Below, piece after piece: positions 15,100 through 24,097 of a stretch of DNA of 24,702 nucleotides. The stretch is from the NCBI GenBank assembly GCA_002430925.1, contig DJDD01000191.1, forward strand, positions 1 through 24,702, read 5' to 3'. Origin of the DNA: Flavobacteriales bacterium UBA5933. GTDB lineage: Bacteria; Bacteroidota; Bacteroidia; Flavobacteriales; Weeksellaceae. The first letter of the stretch is position 1; every line of letters begins with the position of its first letter. Below the pieces are notes generated by a model. That model did no database searches and was not told where the DNA came from. It saw nothing but the letters and a program-made list of their open reading frames with translations. Both the position numbers and the translations under genes were made by a program.

Positions 15100-16248
15100 T
15101 TAAAAAAATTTTTTATAATATTTCCACCATTTATTTGGTATTTCTCCATTCAAGGCTTGATTATAATCTCTCTCAGAACAAGAAATAATTTCTTTTTTCT
15201 TTTTATCTTCCACAACAACTTCTACTTCTATCCACCATTGATTGGTAAAAGTATTTCTATAAAAGATATAATCATCTCCTTCATTAGGAACAAAAATTTT
15301 ATCAAAATATTGTGTGTCTTCGAAATTTTTTATTTCTGGACTATGATTTTTTCCATCAATAAAATACCAAAGTATTTGTGCAATGAGTACATGATCCAAT
15401 TTTTTATATTTTTCTATATAATCAGAAATATATAAAGAAGTTAATTTATTACTAAAACCAAAGTATCTTGATAAAGAACAAATCTCTCTGGATGAAAATC
15501 CATTAGGAGTCATATTATTTGAAGATGAAAAATCTGATCCTTGAATACTCGATAAATTTATTAATGCTGCATTTGCATCTCGAGAATAAATTTCAACTTC
15601 TTGAATAGAATCAATTAAATTTCCTAAACGAATAACTTCAAAATTTAATTGATTAACTAAATCAAGTTTTTCTTGTGCTACAAAATATGTTTGATAACCA
15701 AGATTGGTATAATCCAAAAGATTAAATGGTTCTTTAGAAATTATTTTTGTTAAATAATTATCATCTGTCGTATATTCTTCTTCTTTTTCTAATCTTAATT
15801 TAGAATCAACAGATATATAATTAATTTTATTGATAATATCATCGTAAGATCGATATTGGTAGTAACCCAAACTTGGTGATCCTCCTAAAATAATAACGAT
15901 ATATTTATCTTTTAATAAGCCATGAAGTACTTTTTCAAAAATAGTTTCTGATTCTCTTTTATCGTCATAAAAAATAAGATCTCCAAAATCATATATATCA
16001 ATATTCCAATTTCCTAATTGTAATTCATATAATTGAGTTCTGATTAAATTAAAATCAACATCTTCTATTGCATCATTTTGTTTTGATCTTGATTCTGTAA
16101 CTCCAATCAATGCAATTTTTTTATCAATAGATACATCTTTTATAAAATCTTCTTTAAATTTTATTGATGCTCCTAACGAAAAAGAATTACAAGACTTAGC
16201 AAAGTCTTGTAATTCTTCAGAAACTGGTTTTAAAAAGTCTTTATACAT
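15100..16248 (-). CDS. Arginase-fold protein (formimidoylglutamase-like), probable pseudoenzyme
   Basis: The 382-residue protein has the ureohydrolase (arginase/agmatinase/formimidoylglutamase) framework, but most metal ligands are gone. The GGDHS motif is GGSPS (122-126, His replaced by P125). DAHxD is DSKLR (148-152, His to K150 and the second Asp to R152). The SxDxD motif is SRDAN (222-226, second Asp to N226). Only D148 and D224 remain of the six ligands, so the di-manganese site cannot form. Typical enzymes are about 320 residues; this has an added Trp/Lys-rich C-terminus (WWIEVEV…WWKYYKK). It lies between topA (6 bases away) and gldKLMN. From memory this neighbour is conserved in Flavobacteriia, which suggests a role linked to T9SS or a non-catalytic binding role. 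Confidence 0.75.
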   Translation of the reverse strand: MYKDFLKPVSEELQDFAKSCNSFSLGASIKFKEDFIKDVSIDKKIALIGVTESRSKQNDAIEDVDFNLIRTQLYELQLGNWNIDIYDFGDLIFYDDKRESETIFEKVLHGLLKDKYIVIILGGSPSLGYYQYRSYDDIINKINYISVDSKLRLEKEEEYTTDDNYLTKIISKEPFNLLDYTNLGYQTYFVAQEKLDLVNQLNFEVIRLGNLIDSIQEVEIYSRDANAALINLSSIQGSDFSSSNNMTPNGFSSREICSLSRYFGFSNKLTSLYISDYIEKYKKLDHVLIAQILWYFIDGKNHSPEIKNFEDTQYFDKIFVPNEGDDYIFYRNTFTNQWWIEVEVVVEDKKKKEIISCSERDYNQALNGEIPNKWWKYYKKFF

Positions 16249-16254
16249 TACTTT

Positions 16255-18780
16255 TTATTTAGTTTTTTTTGTTGCTACTTTTTTAGTTGTAGTCTTTTTT
16301 GCTGTTGTTTTCTTAGCAGCTGTTTTTTTAGCAGGCTTTGCTGCTTCTATCAATTTTTCAACCTCAGCTAGAGTTAAGGCTTCTGGATTTGTTTCTTTTG
16401 ACAATTCAACTTTAACTTTACCTTGAATTAAATTGAAACGTCCCCATCTTGCTTTTTCTAAACGAATTTCTTGTTCCGTCCATTCTCGAACTACTCTTTC
16501 AGATTCTTTTTTCTTTTTATCTTCTATTAATTCTATAATATCTGCTTGTGATAAATGATCAAAATCATAACGCTTAGGAACATTAATAAACCATTCACTC
16601 CATTTGATAAATGGACCAAAACGACCTTTACCTTTTGTTACATCTAAACCTTCGTACTGAGCAATTGGTGCATCTGCTTTTAATTTTTCTTCAATTAACT
16701 CTATTGCCCTATCAAAAGATAAATCCATTGGATCTTCTTCTTTTGGAATAGAGATGTATTTATCATCAAATTTTACATAAGGACCAAAACGACCAACGTT
16801 CACCTCTACTTCATGCTCTTTGTATTCACCTAAAGTTTTTGGTAATTCAAATAATTTTAATGCTTCTTCTAAAGTAATGCTATGAATAGATTGATGTTTT
16901 TGAAGACTTGCAAAACGTGGTTTTTCTTCATCTTCAGATTCTCCGATTTGAATCATTGGACCAAAACGACCAATACGCGCATGTACTTTTTTACCTGATA
17001 CAGGATCATTACCTAAAGTTCTTTCTCCTGTTGCACGATCAGCATTCTCTTGAACATCTTCTACAACATGATGAAATTTCTTGTAAAATTCATCAATCAT
17101 ATGTGTCCAATTCTCTTTACCAGCGGCAATTTCATCAAAACTATTTTCTACACGAGCTGTAAAATCATAGTCCATTACATTTTTAAAATAGTCAACCAAG
17201 AAATCATTCACAACAATACCAATATCAGTTGGCATTAATTTTCTTCTATCAGCACCAAAAATCTCTTTTAATTCAGCTTTTTTAACCTGATTATCAATCA
17301 ATGTTAATGTAGTATATTTTCTTTCATGTCCATCTAATTCACCAACCTCAACATATTCTCTTTTTTGAATTGTAGATATTGTTGGTGCATAAGTTGATGG
17401 ACGACCTATTCCTAATTCTTCTAATTTTTTTACTAATGATGCTTCGGTATATCGCGCTGGTGCTCTTGTAAATCTTTCTGTTCCATTAATTTCATCAGCT
17501 ATTAATTTTTCATTGATTTTAACACTTGGTAATAAAACTTTATCATCATCGACGTCTTCATCATCATGAGACTCTTGATATACTTTTAAGAAACCATCAA
17601 AAACAATTACTTCTCCTTTTGCTTGAAAAATAAATTTATTTTTATTGTTATCTATATCAATGATTGTTCGTTCCAATTCTGCATTTGCCATTTGAGATGA
17701 TACAGTTCTTTTCCATATCAATTCGTACAATTTACACATAGAATCATCTGCATTAATTGTATGATTCTCAAAATGTGTTGGACGAATTGCTTCGTGAGCC
17801 TCTTGTGCAGAAGAATTTTTATTTTTATATTTTCTTATCTCAACATAATTTTTACCATATTCAGTCTCTACAGTAGATTTTATTGCAGCTAGAGCATCAT
17901 CAGATAAATTAACACTATCTGTTCTCATATAAGTAATATGTCCTGATTCGTATAACTGTTGTGCTACACGCATTGTTCTAGAAACAGAAAAACCTAATTT
18001 ACGAGATGCTTCTTGTTGTAATGTTGATGTTGTGAAAGGTGCTGAAGGAGTTCTTTTCGCAGGTTTTTTCTGTAAATCTGTAACCTTAAAATCTGCATTA
18101 ATACATGAATTTAAGAAATCTTCTGCCTCTTGTAGAGTAGAAAAATCTTTTGTTAAATTCGCTTTTAATGTTTTTCCTTCATTCGTTTCAAAAATTGCTA
18201 TAAATTTATAAGAAGAAACTGGAGTGAAATTTTGTATTTCTTTCTCTCTTTCAACAATAAGTCGTACTGAAACTGATTGTACGCGTCCTGCTGATAAACC
18301 TGGCTTAATTTTTTTCCATAAAATAGGAGACATCTCAAAACCTACCAATCTATCTAAAACTCTACGTGCCTGTTGAGCATCAACTAGATTAATATCTATT
18401 TGACGTGGATTTTCTACAGCTCTTTCTATAGCTTTTTTAGTAATCTCGTTGAATACAATACGTTTAGTTTCTTTATTCTTTAAGTCTAAAACATTGTATA
18501 GATGCCAAGAAATAGCCTCTCCTTCCCGATCCTCATCGGAAGCTAACCAAATTGTTTCTGCTTTAGATGACAACTTTTTAAGCTTACTAACAACCTCTTT
18601 TTTATCTGGTGTTACTTCATATATTGGTTTGTAATGATTTTCTATTTCAATACCCATTCCTTTTTTTGGTAAGTCTACTACGTGACCAAAACTTGATTCT
18701 ACGATGAAGTCTTTACCTAAAAAACCTTGAATGGTTTTAGCTTTTGCTGGGGACTCAACAATTACGAGATTTTTCGACAT
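16255..18780 (-). CDS. topA: DNA topoisomerase I (type IA)
   Basis: TopA relaxes negative supercoils by a transient break through a tyrosine in the cytoplasm. The 841 residues show the TOPRIM domain with E9 (VESPAKAKT) and the D-E-D triad 82-84 (LASDEDREGEA), then the strand-passage core with the active-site Tyr284 in ITYMRTDS. From about residue 590 there are repeated GRFGP…IPK modules (TopA C-terminal repeat domains). There are no zinc-finger cysteines; the C-terminus ends in a low-complexity Lys/Ala/Thr tail (about 812-841), common in Bacteroidota and likely to bind DNA. It is the first gene of the minus-strand unit topA - arginase-like - gldKLMN. Confidence 0.97.
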   Translation of the reverse strand: MSKNLVIVESPAKAKTIQGFLGKDFIVESSFGHVVDLPKKGMGIEIENHYKPIYEVTPDKKEVVSKLKKLSSKAETIWLASDEDREGEAISWHLYNVLDLKNKETKRIVFNEITKKAIERAVENPRQIDINLVDAQQARRVLDRLVGFEMSPILWKKIKPGLSAGRVQSVSVRLIVEREKEIQNFTPVSSYKFIAIFETNEGKTLKANLTKDFSTLQEAEDFLNSCINADFKVTDLQKKPAKRTPSAPFTTSTLQQEASRKLGFSVSRTMRVAQQLYESGHITYMRTDSVNLSDDALAAIKSTVETEYGKNYVEIRKYKNKNSSAQEAHEAIRPTHFENHTINADDSMCKLYELIWKRTVSSQMANAELERTIIDIDNNKNKFIFQAKGEVIVFDGFLKVYQESHDDEDVDDDKVLLPSVKINEKLIADEINGTERFTRAPARYTEASLVKKLEELGIGRPSTYAPTISTIQKREYVEVGELDGHERKYTTLTLIDNQVKKAELKEIFGADRRKLMPTDIGIVVNDFLVDYFKNVMDYDFTARVENSFDEIAAGKENWTHMIDEFYKKFHHVVEDVQENADRATGERTLGNDPVSGKKVHARIGRFGPMIQIGESEDEEKPRFASLQKHQSIHSITLEEALKLFELPKTLGEYKEHEVEVNVGRFGPYVKFDDKYISIPKEEDPMDLSFDRAIELIEEKLKADAPIAQYEGLDVTKGKGRFGPFIKWSEWFINVPKRYDFDHLSQADIIELIEDKKKKESERVVREWTEQEIRLEKARWGRFNLIQGKVKVELSKETNPEALTLAEVEKLIEAAKPAKKTAAKKTTAKKTTTKKVATKKTK

Positions 18781-18802
18781 ATTGTTTTCTTAAAAATTTA
18801 TG

Positions 18803-18834
18803 CAAAATTAACAACAAAAAAATAAAGCAGCCAA
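18803..18834 (-). promoter_or_regulatory. Putative topA promoter
   Basis: On the minus strand, TAATTTTG (18810 to 18803) matches TANNTTTG, and a TTG (18834 to 18832) lies 21 bases upstream. The ATG at 18780 is 22 bases beyond the -7 box. The upstream half overlaps the terminator hairpin of the preceding gene. Confidence 0.6.
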
Positions 18835-18851
18835 AAATGATTTTTAACTGC
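18815..18851 (-). terminator. Terminator of the minus-strand membrane-protein gene
   Basis: On the minus strand, GCAG (18851-18848) with AAAAAT pairs with ATTTTT and CTGC (18830-18827), followed by TTTATTTTTTT. It lies about 20 bases after the stop codon at 18873, which would isolate the membrane-protein gene from topA. Confidence 0.65.
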
Positions 18852-18872
18852 TCGGTATTTTTTATTTATAAA

Positions 18873-19658
18873 TTAGTAATTACTCTGATAATCATTTGTA
18901 TTTCCTAACTGATCTATTTCATTAGAATCACCTTCGAAACCAATAACATCTTTATAAAATACATAGATACCTATGTAGATTAGTGGAATTGCAACAACAA
19001 GTCCTATTATACAAGCTAATCCTCCTACAATAAAAATTCCTAAAGCAGCTAAACAAAATAAAAATGATTGCCAAAAATTTCTCCATAAAACACTTGCACT
19101 ATATTTTATAGCATCAACAACTGAAAAGTTAGAAAAAACGATAAATGGAAAAATAAATAAGGATGTAACTAAAAATATTATACCTGGTATAAAACAAATA
19201 GCTGTAGCAATAACTGTTATAATTTGAATTGCTATGTAAGCTAAAAATATAGAACCAAATTTACCATCTTTATAATGAATAAATAAATCATTAAAATCTG
19301 GATTTCTATGTTCATCATATTTTTTTGCGATTGTTAAAATACTAACGCTAATTGGAGCCAAAGCTGCATTAATAAAAAAACTTAATCCCATTCCAAATAA
19401 AGCAATAGGAGTCAATACTTGAGCATATAAATCAGAAAAATCATCAGTATCAGTAACAAAAAATGACGGAATTGTAATAAATAATCCTAAAATAAATTTA
19501 ATCATCCAAGCAATTATACCTGGCAATATCAATCCTAAAATCACATAAAAAGCAGTTCCTGAAAATATATCCCATGCTCTAGAGAATATATCTCCTATAT
19601 TGATATTGAAGCTATTTTTCTTAACTTCTTCTATTCTATTCAAAATAAAGTTATCCAT
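18873..19658 (-). CDS. Polytopic inner-membrane protein of unknown function
   Basis: The 261 residues show about five to six hydrophobic helices: around 35-75 (one or two), 88-110, 138-160, 163-185, and a long Gly/Ala/Ile-rich pair at 200-240. The ends are polar, with an acidic, Asn-rich C-terminus. The pattern SVVDAIKYSASVLWRNFWQ followed by two Gly-rich helices and YIGIYVFYKDVIGF is like the YciC/DUF975-type membrane proteins (resemblance from memory, no motif proving function). It is a single gene, with its own terminator, divergent from miaB by 135 bases. Confidence 0.75.
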   Translation of the reverse strand: MDNFILNRIEEVKKNSFNINIGDIFSRAWDIFSGTAFYVILGLILPGIIAWMIKFILGLFITIPSFFVTDTDDFSDLYAQVLTPIALFGMGLSFFINAALAPISVSILTIAKKYDEHRNPDFNDLFIHYKDGKFGSIFLAYIAIQIITVIATAICFIPGIIFLVTSLFIFPFIVFSNFSVVDAIKYSASVLWRNFWQSFLFCLAALGIFIVGGLACIIGLVVAIPLIYIGIYVFYKDVIGFEGDSNEIDQLGNTNDYQSNY

Positions 19659-19761
19659 ATTAATTTGTTTTTAAGTTAATTATTCGTTGATTTTCAAATG
19701 TACAATAATGTTAATAAAATGCAAAAGAAAATTACACTGTCAATATGTCACTTAAATTTAT

Positions 19762-19769
19762 TACTTTTG
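19762..19769 (+). promoter_or_regulatory. Putative -7 box upstream of miaB
   Basis: TACTTTTG matches TANNTTTG exactly, 24 bases before the ATG at 19794. The -33 position has only TGT near 19738, so support is partial. The spacing to the start fits the other promoters in this window. Confidence 0.5.
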
Positions 19770-19793
19770 CACGATAAATATACATTTTAGAAA

Positions 19794-21239
19794 ATGCATA
19801 CAGAAGAAAAAAATATAGACGAATCAAGGCAAGGAGAAGCTTTAATGACTGCTCCTACACGTAATGCTACAAAAAAATTATTTTTAGAAAGCTATGGTTG
19901 CCAAATGAATTTCTCTGATAGTGAAATTGTTGCGTCTATTCTAAATAATGAAGGATATCAAACCACTCAAAAAGTTGATGAAGCTGATTTAATTTTATTA
20001 AATACTTGTTCTATTCGTGAAAAAGCAGAACAAACAGTTCGTAAACGTTTGGGAACTTTAAATGCTATAAAAAAACAAAATCCAAGTCTAAAAATTGGTG
20101 TATTAGGTTGTATGGCTGAACGATTGAAACATAAATTTCTTGAAGAAGAACATTTAGTTGATATCGTAGTTGGTCCTGATGCTTATAGAGATTTACCAAA
20201 TCTTATAAATGATGTTGAAGATGGTCGTGATGCTGTAAACGTACAATTATCAAAAGAAGAAACTTATGCTGAAATTTCTCCTGTTCGTTTAGGTGGAAAT
20301 GGAGTGACTGCATTTGTAACGATTACTCGTGGATGTGACAACATGTGTACATTTTGTGTTGTTCCATTTACTCGTGGTCGTGAACGTTCTCGTGACCCTC
20401 ACTCTATCTTAAACGAATGTAAAGAATTAGCTGAATCTGGATATAAAGAAATTACTTTACTAGGACAAAATGTAGATTCTTACTTATGGTACGGTGGAGG
20501 ACCAAAAAAAGATTTTAAAAATGCAACAGATATTCAAAAAGCTACTGCTGTAGATTTTGCTCACTTATTAGATATGGTTGCTACACAATTTCCGAATATT
20601 CGTCTTCGTTTTTCTACATCAAATCCTCAAGATATGGAAGAAGGTGTTTTAGAAATGATGGCAAAACATAAAAATATTTGTAAATATATACATCTTCCTG
20701 TTCAATCTGGTTCTACAACAGTTCTTGAAAGAATGAATAGACAACATACACGTGAAGAATATTTTGAATTAATTGATAAAATTCGTCGTATTGTTCCAGA
20801 TTGTGCTTTATCTCATGATATGATTGCTGGTTTCTGTGGAGAGACTGAGGAAGAGCACAAAGATACTTTATCTTTAATGGAATATGTAAAGTATGACTTT
20901 GGATATATGTTTGCTTATTCTGAAAGACCTGGAACTCCTGCACATAAAAAAATGCCAGATGATGTTTTACCAGAAGATAAAAAACGTCGTTTACAAGAAA
21001 TTATAGAAATGCAACAAAAACATTCTGCTGAACGCATGAATTCTTATGTTGGAAAAACTCACGAAGTATTAATTGAAGGAAACTCAAAAAGAGATGAAAA
21101 CTTCTGGTACGGTAGAAATACACAAAATGCTGTATTAGTTTTCCCTAAAGTTGAAGGTACTAAAATTGGTGACTTTGTAAACGTAAAAGCAAATAGCTGT
21201 ACTACAGCTACTTTAATAGGAGAAATGATTATAGATTAA
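19794..21239 (+). CDS. miaB: tRNA-2-methylthio-N6-dimethylallyladenosine synthase MiaB
   Basis: MiaB is a radical-SAM methylthiotransferase that adds a methylthio group to isopentenyl-adenosine 37 of tRNAs reading UNN codons. The 481 residues contain the N-terminal UPF0004 domain with its cluster-binding cysteines C36 (YGCQMN), C72 (NTCSIRE) and C106 (LGCMAE). The radical-SAM core carries the CxxxCxxC motif C181-C185-C188 (RGCDNMCTFC), and a C-terminal TRAM domain lies at about 412-478. The ~25-residue N-terminal extension before KKLFLESYG is longer than in E. coli but usual in Bacteroidota. A start at the later Met18 is possible; the first ATG fits the promoter distance. Confidence 0.96.
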   Translation: MHTEEKNIDESRQGEALMTAPTRNATKKLFLESYGCQMNFSDSEIVASILNNEGYQTTQKVDEADLILLNTCSIREKAEQTVRKRLGTLNAIKKQNPSLKIGVLGCMAERLKHKFLEEEHLVDIVVGPDAYRDLPNLINDVEDGRDAVNVQLSKEETYAEISPVRLGGNGVTAFVTITRGCDNMCTFCVVPFTRGRERSRDPHSILNECKELAESGYKEITLLGQNVDSYLWYGGGPKKDFKNATDIQKATAVDFAHLLDMVATQFPNIRLRFSTSNPQDMEEGVLEMMAKHKNICKYIHLPVQSGSTTVLERMNRQHTREEYFELIDKIRRIVPDCALSHDMIAGFCGETEEEHKDTLSLMEYVKYDFGYMFAYSERPGTPAHKKMPDDVLPEDKKRRLQEIIEMQQKHSAERMNSYVGKTHEVLIEGNSKRDENFWYGRNTQNAVLVFPKVEGTKIGDFVNVKANSCTTATLIGEMIID

Positions 21240-21306
21240 TATCTTATTGAATATTGCTTTCATATTAAATTTATTAACCTATTTTACATAAAAAATTTTA
21301 AAAAAA

Positions 21307-22569
21307 ATGGATTCTTTACAAACAATCAAACAACGTTTTGGAATCATAGGAAATAACGTAGGTCTGAATCGTGCTTTAGAAAAGGCGATTCAGGTTGCTC
21401 CTACAGATATTTCTGTACTCGTTATTGGAGAAAGTGGAGTTGGAAAAGAATTTATTCCTAAAATAATTCATAATCAATCTGCAAGAAAACATAATAATTA
21501 TATCGCAGTAAACTGTGGTGCAATTCCTGAAGGTACTATCGATTCTGAATTATTCGGACATGAAAAAGGAGCTTTTACTGGAGCTACACAAACACGTAAA
21601 GGTTATTTTGAAGTAGCTGATGGAGGAACAATTTTTTTAGATGAAGTTGGAGAACTTCCTCTTTCTACTCAAGTTCGTTTATTACGTATTTTAGAGTCTG
21701 GTGAATTTATGAAAGTAGGTTCTTCAGAATTACAAAAAACAAATGTACGTATTGTTGCAGCAACAAATGTTAAGTTAAAAGAAGCTGTAGAAAAAGGTAA
21801 ATTTAGAGAAGATTTATATTACAGATTAAATACTATACAAATAGATATTCCTGCATTAAGAGATAGAAAAGAAGATATAAATCTTTTATTCAGAAAATTT
21901 GCATCAGATTTTGCTAATAAATATAGAATGCCTCATATTGAGTTATCTCCAGAAGCACAAAACTACATCGCAAATTATCCTTGGCCAGGTAATGTTCGTC
22001 AGTTAAGAAATTTTGCTGAACAGGTCTCTGTGGTAGAAAAAGATAGAGTAATTGATTTAGATAAAATTCAAGAATTATTACCTATCAATTCTAATATGTT
22101 AATTGTAACCAATAAAAAGGATGCAAATTCTTCAGAGTTTATGGAACGTGAACTTTTATTTAAAGTTCTACTTGACATGAAAAAAGACTTGAACGATTTA
22201 CGTGCTTTAACTTTAGATTTGATAAAAAATAAAGATGTTGATGATTTTAATGGTAATACACAAGAATTAATTCAAAGAGTTTACCAAGAAAAAGCTGATG
22301 AAAATAACGATTTTATTCCTAATCAATATAATGTAGTTCCATCTACTACTCAAAAATCATCAAATTATCAACAACAATATGATTATTCGAGTGACGTATA
22401 CGATGTAAGCCCTATTGAAGAACCCGAATCTTTATCATTACAAGATAATGAAAAAGAAATGATAAAACTAGCATTAGAAAAATACAAAGGAAAACGAAAA
22501 ATGGCAGCTGATGAATTAGGTATTTCTGAACGCACGTTATATCGTAAAATAAAACAATATCATTTGTAA
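21307..22569 (+). CDS. Sigma-54 enhancer-binding protein (AAA+ activator with Fis-type HTH)
   Basis: This transcription activator, for promoters read by RNA polymerase with sigma-54, has 420 residues. The AAA+ domain starts almost at the N-terminus, with Walker A GESGVGKE (41-48), the sigma-54-contacting GAFTGA loop intact (88-93), Walker B TIFLDE (108-113) and the WPGNVRQLRN segment. A variable Gln/Asn/Asp-rich linker (about 275-375) leads to a Fis-type helix-turn-helix (about 378-420, KRKMAADELGISERTLYRKIK). There is no receiver, GAF or PAS domain, so control must come by another route. The lptE gene starts 2 bases after its stop, so it is part of the envelope-biogenesis operon, an arrangement I recall as conserved in Flavobacteriia. 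Confidence 0.94.
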   Translation: MDSLQTIKQRFGIIGNNVGLNRALEKAIQVAPTDISVLVIGESGVGKEFIPKIIHNQSARKHNNYIAVNCGAIPEGTIDSELFGHEKGAFTGATQTRKGYFEVADGGTIFLDEVGELPLSTQVRLLRILESGEFMKVGSSELQKTNVRIVAATNVKLKEAVEKGKFREDLYYRLNTIQIDIPALRDRKEDINLLFRKFASDFANKYRMPHIELSPEAQNYIANYPWPGNVRQLRNFAEQVSVVEKDRVIDLDKIQELLPINSNMLIVTNKKDANSSEFMERELLFKVLLDMKKDLNDLRALTLDLIKNKDVDDFNGNTQELIQRVYQEKADENNDFIPNQYNVVPSTTQKSSNYQQQYDYSSDVYDVSPIEEPESLSLQDNEKEMIKLALEKYKGKRKMAADELGISERTLYRKIKQYHL

Positions 22570-22571
22570 TT

Positions 22572-23081
22572 ATGAAAAAATTAAAGTTATTCAGCTTTTG
22601 TTTGCTATTTATTTTTAGTTTAACAGGATGTATTAAATATTCTCTTTCTGGTGCTGCTATACAACCAGATTGGAATACTATTTATGTTGCTACATTTCCT
22701 AACTATGCTCCGCAACAGAATCCTACGCTAAGTCAAGATTTAACAATTTCTGTTCAAGATATTTTTAGAAATAGAACAAAATTAAATTTGAATACAAATG
22801 AAAATTCTGATCTTATTATAGAAGGAGAAATTACTGGTTATGATATCACAGCAGAAGCGATTCAATCAAACTCAATTGCTGCTAAAAACAGATTAACAAT
22901 TAGTGTTAAAATTCGATATATCAATAATAAAGATGAATCGAAGAATTACGAAAAAACATTTTCTGCATTTCAATTATATGATGGAAATGCAATGCTAAGT
23001 TCTGTAGAATCTACTATTGTACCATTAATTATAGAAGATATTCGAGATCAAATTTTCGCATCAATAGCAATGGATTGGTAA
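22572..23081 (+). CDS. lptE: LPS-assembly lipoprotein LptE
   Basis: LptE plugs the LptD barrel and helps insert lipopolysaccharide in the outer membrane. The 169 residues begin with a lipoprotein signal ending in the lipobox LTGC (17-20, acylated C20). The mature start KYSLSGAAI and the segment TIYVATFPNYAP are typical of the Bacteroidota LptE family, as is DLIIEGEITGYDI. The size is normal. It is tightly packed behind the sigma-54 activator (2 bases) and 19 bases before the TPR gene. The match to E. coli LptE is distant; recognition rests on the Bacteroidota form and gene order. Confidence 0.85.
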   Translation: MKKLKLFSFCLLFIFSLTGCIKYSLSGAAIQPDWNTIYVATFPNYAPQQNPTLSQDLTISVQDIFRNRTKLNLNTNENSDLIIEGEITGYDITAEAIQSNSIAAKNRLTISVKIRYINNKDESKNYEKTFSAFQLYDGNAMLSSVESTIVPLIIEDIRDQIFASIAMDW

Positions 23082-23100
23082 AAAATAACCTTATATTTGA

Positions 23101-24093
23101 ATGATGACTAGAATTGAATATTTAGTAGCTCACCCTTATGATATTGAAAAATCTGATATTCCTCTACTTAAAAAAGAAGTAGAAAAATATCCTTATTTCT
23201 ATACTTTAAGAGCATTACTATTATACGGTTTAAAAAAAGAAAATCATCCTTCATTTGAAGATTATTTAAATAAAACATCTATTCACAGTAGTAATAGAGT
23301 TGATTTGTATCATTATATTAATTCTGAGCAAATAATAAAAAAAATTGATGAAGAAGAAATTACAAATCCTATACTCACTCATGAAAATGATGCTTTAGAA
23401 TATACAATGTTAGAAACTGAAATTGAAACTATTTCTGCAAATGATTTTGCTGAAACCACAGATATTCAGACCGAAATAAATAACGAAATTATTTCTCAAG
23501 AAAATATTGATTTAATTAATTCTGAAAACGATAATTTCCAAAATACAATAGTTGAAAGTGAAAATTCAACTTTTGAAGAGGAAGAAGTATCTATTAATGA
23601 GGTTAAAACTATAGCAAATAATGTTGATGTTATTGAATTAGATACTGAAATTAATAATATTGTTGAAGAACATATAAGTCAAGAAACATCAAGTAAAAAT
23701 ACTTCAACATCAGAAACAACATTTTCTTTTTCAGATTGGTTGAAAAAATTTCCAAGTCAAGGAAAAGATGAAAAATTAATTGAACAAGAGCAAGAAATAA
23801 AAGAAAGAGAAATAAAATATAAATTAATTGATGATTTTTTAGAAAAAAATCCGAAAATTATTCCAAACAAAAAAACAGATATTATTGCAAGTCAAGTAAC
23901 ATCAAATTTTGTTCAAAACAGCGAAGAATATTCAGATTTAATGACAGAAACATTAGCTCAAATTTATATAGAACAGAAAAAATTTGATAAAGCAATTAAA
24001 GCTTATAAGATATTAATTTTGAAATATCCAGAAAAAAATGGTTTATTTGCAAATCGAATCAAAGAAATTGAAAATTTAAAAAACTATAAATAA
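23101..24093 (+). CDS. Acidic TPR-containing protein of unknown function
   Basis: The 330 residues have three parts. The N-terminal helical segment (1-80) includes YPYFYTLRALLLYGLKKE. A long, strongly acidic, Asn/Ser/Thr-rich and probably disordered middle (about 85-235) includes EEEEVSINE. The C-terminus (about 277-330) contains one tetratricopeptide-like pair (ETLAQIYIEQKKFDKAIKAYKIL and ILKYPEKN). There is no signal peptide or transmembrane helix, so it is cytoplasmic. Two tandem ATGs start the gene. It sits between lptE and secG in a tight operon, where a comparable protein recurs in Flavobacteriia (from memory). A scaffold role in envelope protein traffic is possible but unproven. Confidence 0.75.
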   Translation: MMTRIEYLVAHPYDIEKSDIPLLKKEVEKYPYFYTLRALLLYGLKKENHPSFEDYLNKTSIHSSNRVDLYHYINSEQIIKKIDEEEITNPILTHENDALEYTMLETEIETISANDFAETTDIQTEINNEIISQENIDLINSENDNFQNTIVESENSTFEEEEVSINEVKTIANNVDVIELDTEINNIVEEHISQETSSKNTSTSETTFSFSDWLKKFPSQGKDEKLIEQEQEIKEREIKYKLIDDFLEKNPKIIPNKKTDIIASQVTSNFVQNSEEYSDLMTETLAQIYIEQKKFDKAIKAYKILILKYPEKNGLFANRIKEIENLKNYK

Positions 24094-24097
24094 CAAA

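Noticed and set aside
16908..17238. Two plus-strand frames opposite topA
   Set aside because: They lie antisense to a well-supported topA and have shadow-like composition (His, Phe, Tyr, Gln-rich).
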